Source: Verrucomicrobiales bacterium
Lineage (GTDB): Bacteria > Verrucomicrobiota > Verrucomicrobiia > Verrucomicrobiales > DEV007
Assembly: GCA_002684575.1 (NCBI GenBank)
Contig: NYVP01000180.1
Location: 1-9,541 of the forward strand
Direction: 5' to 3'
Length of the DNA stretch: 9,541 nucleotides
In this document: positions 7,253 to 9,541 of the stretch, one piece after another
Position numbering within the stretch: position 1 is the stretch's first letter
Layout: every line of letters starts with the position of its first letter
Translations under genes and position numbers: made by a program
The notes under the pieces: model-generated
What the model saw: the letters and a program-made list of their open reading frames with translations, nothing else
Told to the model about the DNA's origin: nothing
The model's database searches: none

Positions 7253-8566
7253 TTAATCCAATCCGTTAAGTTGTTTGAGTGCGTCCCTCTGATTATTAGA
7301 AGTATAAAAATCAACTTCTCTTTTGCCACACTCCGCAAGAGCAGTTGAAACTTCCGAACTCTCTTGCTTCCCTAGAATACAATTCTTGATGAGGTTCATT
7401 TTATCCACCTGTATTGACATAAATACGTCATCCACAACAGGATCATTGGGCGCTGCTCCTGCCTCTTGTTTGCTTCTCAAAAGATCCACAAACTGCGCAC
7501 CAGAAACCCGAGCCTCTTCTTTGGCTTCATTAATTGAAGCCAACCAATCTGAATGAAAGATCTTATAATAATCTCTCATCGCTTGCTTATTATAGTGAAT
7601 CACTATTTTATCGCCATCATCCTCCAGAACTGAAGTGGCTCTGAATGAATCAGTGTCAATGGTATCCACAAAAACCAAATCATCGCCATCCTTAGCGAAC
7701 TCCCACTTCAAATCCCATAGCTTTAGCCCCATCTTCTCAACCATCACTCTCACGGCCCAACCACCTAAGACTGCCAGCTTACCCATCTCAGCAAACGTTT
7801 CTCCATCAAGCCCAGACATATTATGAGCTTCCTGTTTGGTAACAGCACGGTCTTCCGGTTCATATTTACTGGTGAAATCAACAATTGGAGTGGTTAAATA
7901 TTCCCAAGCCACCAAAGGCCCATTAGCTCCCAATTCCTGCTCAAACTTTCTTTGTTCATCTTCTGAAAGCTTGAGATATTTTCTAAACACAGAACTTCCA
8001 CTCGTTATTCCAAAACGAACAATACACTCTAACGGCACCACATTTTTATCCAGTGAGCCAAATTTACTGTAATCATAAAATGAATGCTTCAGAAAGCTAT
8101 CCTGATCAGGCTTCTCAATTTTGTACCTTCTAACAATATTGTAAGCACTTTCATTTTCAGGCAACCCTTCATGAGAAACTTCTCCGGTTTGAGAATCAAC
8201 CATCCCGCAGTGATGAGTAACCCCCCCGGCTTTACACAGCTTATCAATTACGCCTTCAAGTAAAAGACCTCTAATTTCATCATCAAGGCCTTCTGCATTT
8301 TTAACAGCCTCTTTGACTTCTTCCCAAGTTTCTGGTTTGGATAAATTGCTGTATAGAACATGTCTGAAAACTGCTCTGGCCACGTCACTACCTTCTATTG
8401 AGAAAATGGTTCCAACGTCAAAAACTGAGCCTCCCGCAGTCGTTTCTGTCACCATGTAGTCTGGCTCATCAGGAATCGCGTAGAGTCTTTGCACTGAACC
8501 CTCGTAAAATGGGTCCTTTAAACTTTCTAGGGGTACTTTTTGAATTGCTTCTTGGTTATTAGGCAT
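7253..8566 (-). CDS. purC: SAICAR synthetase (PurC), enlarged and divergent
   Basis: PurC condenses CAIR with aspartate using ATP to give SAICAR. Family anchors are FYEGSVQRLYAI (20-31, glycine-rich loop, usually YRGKAK.VY), SVFD (47-50, usually SAFD), VPLECIVRFGITSGS (177-191, usually VPVECVVRNRAAGS), and LWDLKWEFAKDGDDLVFVDT (283-302) followed by IDTDSFR (303-309), usually DFKLEFG.......DEISPDTCR. At 437 aa it is far longer than E. coli PurC (about 237 aa). Residues 76-172 contain a long, partly acidic and helical-looking insertion, and there is a C-terminal extension after about 360. The loop lacks the usual lysines. The start at 8566 is fixed by an in-frame TAA 13-15 nt upstream; no Shine-Dalgarno is visible. 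As first gene of the operon it carries the likely promoter upstream. An alternative is a PurC paralogue with changed chemistry, but the operon context and retained anchors favour true SAICAR synthetase. Confidence 0.85.
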   Translation of the reverse strand: MPNNQEAIQKVPLESLKDPFYEGSVQRLYAIPDEPDYMVTETTAGGSVFDVGTIFSIEGSDVARAVFRHVLYSNLSKPETWEEVKEAVKNAEGLDDEIRGLLLEGVIDKLCKAGGVTHHCGMVDSQTGEVSHEGLPENESAYNIVRRYKIEKPDQDSFLKHSFYDYSKFGSLDKNVVPLECIVRFGITSGSSVFRKYLKLSEDEQRKFEQELGANGPLVAWEYLTTPIVDFTSKYEPEDRAVTKQEAHNMSGLDGETFAEMGKLAVLGGWAVRVMVEKMGLKLWDLKWEFAKDGDDLVFVDTIDTDSFRATSVLEDDGDKIVIHYNKQAMRDYYKIFHSDWLASINEAKEEARVSGAQFVDLLRSKQEAGAAPNDPVVDDVFMSIQVDKMNLIKNCILGKQESSEVSTALAECGKREVDFYTSNNQRDALKQLNGLD

Positions 8567-8633
8567 CTCAGGTATAATTTATGTTTTATATTTGCTGAGA
8601 TTTATCAACATGAATAGATATGTCACGCAAAAT

Positions 8634-8651
8634 ATTCAAGATATCTTAAAT
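8634..8651. repeat. Palindrome around AAGATATCTT, candidate operator
   Basis: AAGATATCTT at 8638-8647 is a perfect 10-bp palindrome. Allowing one mismatched pair (8637/8648), the symmetry extends to 18 bp, ATTcAAGATATCTTaAAT. It sits in the middle of the purC-pyrD spacer, where a regulator could act on both promoters. The symmetry is seen directly; operator function is inferred, and AT-rich DNA gives short palindromes by chance fairly often. Confidence 0.4.
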
Positions 8652-8662
8652 TTTCAAAATTT
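8648..8662. repeat. Inverted repeat AAATTTT-C-AAAATTT, candidate operator
   Basis: A perfect 7-bp inverted repeat, AAATTTT (8648-8654) and AAAATTT (8656-8662), around a single C. It overlaps the edge of the AAGATATCTT palindrome, so dyad symmetry covers most of 8634-8662, about 24-50 nt upstream of the pyrD start. There is no T-run after a GC-rich stem, so it is not an intrinsic terminator. A regulatory binding site is possible; chance in AT-rich sequence is the alternative. Confidence 0.4.
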
Positions 8663-8685
8663 GTGCCCAAACTTCTAAAATTACT

Positions 8686-9541
8686 GTGAATTTTTATAAA
8701 ATTGCGAGATCTTTACTGTTCAAATTAGATGCTGAAAGTGCCCATGATATATCAATTAATGGGCTTCGCCTGATGCAAGGAATGGGATTGACCTCATTAT
8801 TGACTCCTAAATTACCAAATAAACCAATCAAAGTAATGGGATTAAGCTTCCCAAATCGTGTTGGATTAGCCGCTGGATTAGATAAGGCCGGCCAATGTAT
8901 CAACGGATTTGGGGCCATGGGATTTGGCTTTATAGAAGTTGGAACAATTACACCAAGACCTCAATCCGGAAACCCAAAACCAAGATTATTCAGATTAAAG
9001 GAACACGACGCCATCATTAATCGAATGGGATTTAACAATCCAGGCATTGATGATGCAATAGAGAACGTCATTAAATCCTCAAAAGGATACGAAGGCATAG
9101 TCGGCATTAACATTGGGAAAAATAAAATTACTCCAAATGCCAAAGCTTTGGATGATTATATGAAGTGTTTAAGAAGTTCTTACTGTATTGCGGATTACAT
9201 TACAGTTAATGTTTCATCGCCTAACACGTCTGGCTTAAGAGAATTACAAAGCCCAGAATTTGCTCGCAAGCTCATTTCCCCATTAATGAAGGAACGAGAT
9301 ATATTATGTGACCGTTATGAAAAAAGAGTTCCGATCGCAGTGAAGCTTGACCCTGACATGCAAAATGAACAGATAAAGGCCTTGGCAGAACTTTTCTTAG
9401 AATTGAAAATTGATGCAGTTATTGCAACAAACACCACTGTATCAAGAAAGGACGTAAAGAATCATCGACTTTCAAACGAATTAGGGGGGCTCAGTGGAAG
9501 ACCAATCCACTCTCAAAGTAACGAAGCTATCTTTAATTTCA
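8686..9541 (+). CDS. pyrD: Dihydroorotate dehydrogenase, quinone-dependent class 2, C-terminus cut by window edge
   Basis: PyrD oxidises dihydroorotate to orotate and passes electrons through FMN to membrane quinone. The 285 visible residues of a protein usually about 335-350 aa align with the E. coli enzyme along their whole length. The N-terminal segment FYKIARSLLFKLDAESAH (3-20) is the quinone-site and membrane-contact helix region that defines class 2. Next come GLAAGLDKAG (60-69, with the FMN-contact lysine), GAMGFGFIEVGTITPRPQ (76-93), INRMGFNN (111-118), GINIGKNK (140-147), NVSSPNTSGLR (175-185, with the class 2 catalytic base Ser178), VPIAVKLDPD (215-224), IATNTT (246-251) and GGLSGRP (267-273). 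The start is GTG at 8686: an in-frame TAA lies at 8647-8649, no ATG lies between, and this GTG matches the E. coli start. No Shine-Dalgarno is seen. The gene is transcribed away from the pur operon and continues past the right edge. Confidence 0.96.
   Translation, partial: MNFYKIARSLLFKLDAESAHDISINGLRLMQGMGLTSLLTPKLPNKPIKVMGLSFPNRVGLAAGLDKAGQCINGFGAMGFGFIEVGTITPRPQSGNPKPRLFRLKEHDAIINRMGFNNPGIDDAIENVIKSSKGYEGIVGINIGKNKITPNAKALDDYMKCLRSSYCIADYITVNVSSPNTSGLRELQSPEFARKLISPLMKERDILCDRYEKRVPIAVKLDPDMQNEQIKALAELFLELKIDAVIATNTTVSRKDVKNHRLSNELGGLSGRPIHSQSNEAIFNF

Larger units (their letters stand above)
1..8566 (-). other. Purine biosynthesis operon purC-purS-purL-purQ-purM-purF-purD
   Basis: Seven same-strand genes with junctions of +4 nt (purC/purS), a 20-29-nt overlap (purS/purL), a 31-nt overlap (purL/purQ), +16 nt (purQ/purM), 0 nt (purM/purF) and +6 nt (purF/purD). 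No internal gap could hold a separate promoter plus terminator of normal size, so one transcript starting between purC and pyrD is inferred. No hairpin terminator was seen within the window, so the transcript continues past the left edge at least to the end of purD. Steps supplied by PurN/PurT, PurE/PurK, PurB and PurH are not encoded here. Confidence 0.9.
8567..8685. promoter_or_regulatory. Divergent intergenic spacer between purC and pyrD
   Basis: This 119-nt AT-rich gap is the only non-coding stretch of note and must hold the promoters of the leftward pur operon and the rightward pyrD gene. No strong sigma70-like pair stands out on either strand. The best plus-strand pair is TTGCTG (8592-8597) with TAGATA (8615-8620) at 17-bp spacing, only a 3/6 match in each box. 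On the minus strand the TATACC just before the purC start is too close for an ordinary leader. The spacer carries two adjacent palindromes. No purine riboswitch core or other structured leader was recognised. Confidence 0.6.

Noticed and set aside
7249..7338. A 30-residue N-terminal extension of PurS starting at 7338
   Set aside because: It lies almost wholly inside the purC coding sequence, has no PurS similarity, and the ATG at 7248, 4 nt after the purC stop, gives a sensible PurS start.
8587..8594. TATATTTG on the plus strand matches the Bacteroidota -7 promoter element TAnnTTTG
   Set aside because: No TTTG or TTG is found at the proper distance upstream (about 19-21 nt), and an 8-mer with four fixed A/T-rich positions is easy to find by chance here.
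8625..8640. ACGCAAA resembling half of a PurR operator (ACGCAAACGTTTNCGT)
   Set aside because: The left half matches, but the right half (ATATTCAAG) does not, and there is no CG centre or symmetry. The organism is also unlikely to have gammaproteobacterial PurR.
8567..8685. Purine riboswitch, other leader RNA, or Bacillus-type PurBox (CCGAAC core)
   Set aside because: The spacer is short and AT-rich, with no GC-containing multi-stem layout, no recognisable purine aptamer core and no CCGAAC.
8694..9143. Minus-strand open frames opposite pyrD
   Set aside because: They are antisense to a well-matched pyrD sequence and encode low-complexity proline/leucine-rich peptides with no recognisable domain.
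1..9541. An undescribed accessory, defence or mobile system
   Set aside because: Essentially all sequence is accounted for by eight recognisable nucleotide biosynthesis genes and one 119-nt spacer; no transposase, integrase, repeat array or RNA gene was seen.

Overview
The window is a compact block of nucleotide biosynthesis genes from a low-GC (roughly 40% by eye) bacterium. Seven purine genes lie on the minus strand in the transcription order purC-purS-purL-purQ-purM-purF-purD. A single pyrimidine gene, pyrD, points the other way on the plus strand at the right edge. Both ends are cut: purD lacks its C-terminal part and pyrD lacks its last residues.

Right to left: the start of class 2 dihydroorotate dehydrogenase (pyrD, from 8686 rightward); a 119-nt divergent spacer (8567-8685) holding two adjacent AT-rich palindromes; then purC (437 aa, large and divergent), a 155-aa PurS-type protein that looks like two PurS modules in one chain, purL (809 aa), purQ (241 aa), purM (328 aa), purF (641 aa, long form) and the first 249 residues of purD. 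The purine genes are separated by at most 16 nt, and purS/purL and purL/purQ overlap by tens of bases, so they almost certainly form one operon driven from the 119-nt spacer.

Together the operon covers step 1 (PurF, PRPP to phosphoribosylamine), step 2 (PurD, to GAR), step 4 (PurS+PurL+PurQ, FGAR to FGAM), step 5 (PurM, to AIR) and the SAICAR step (PurC). GAR transformylase (PurN or PurT), PurE/PurK, PurB and PurH are not in the window and must lie elsewhere. PyrD oxidises dihydroorotate to orotate with quinone in pyrimidine synthesis.

Taxonomy is an inference. The long PurF with HECGIAVVRL near its start and GDWYFTGNYPT near its end resembles the form I know from Bacteroidota and relatives. 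The separate purS, purL and purQ genes argue against typical Bacteroidota, which usually carry one large fused PurL. A Verrucomicrobiota-like (PVC) bacterium is my best guess, with low to moderate confidence. Shine-Dalgarno sequences are weak or absent before most genes.

I see no mobile element, CRISPR array, RNA gene, defence system or other accessory system. This is a housekeeping region. Its points of interest are the tandem PurS next to a mid-sized PurL, the enlarged PurC with an altered nucleotide-binding loop, the altered iron-sulphur ligand set of PurF, and the unexplained palindromes in the divergent spacer.
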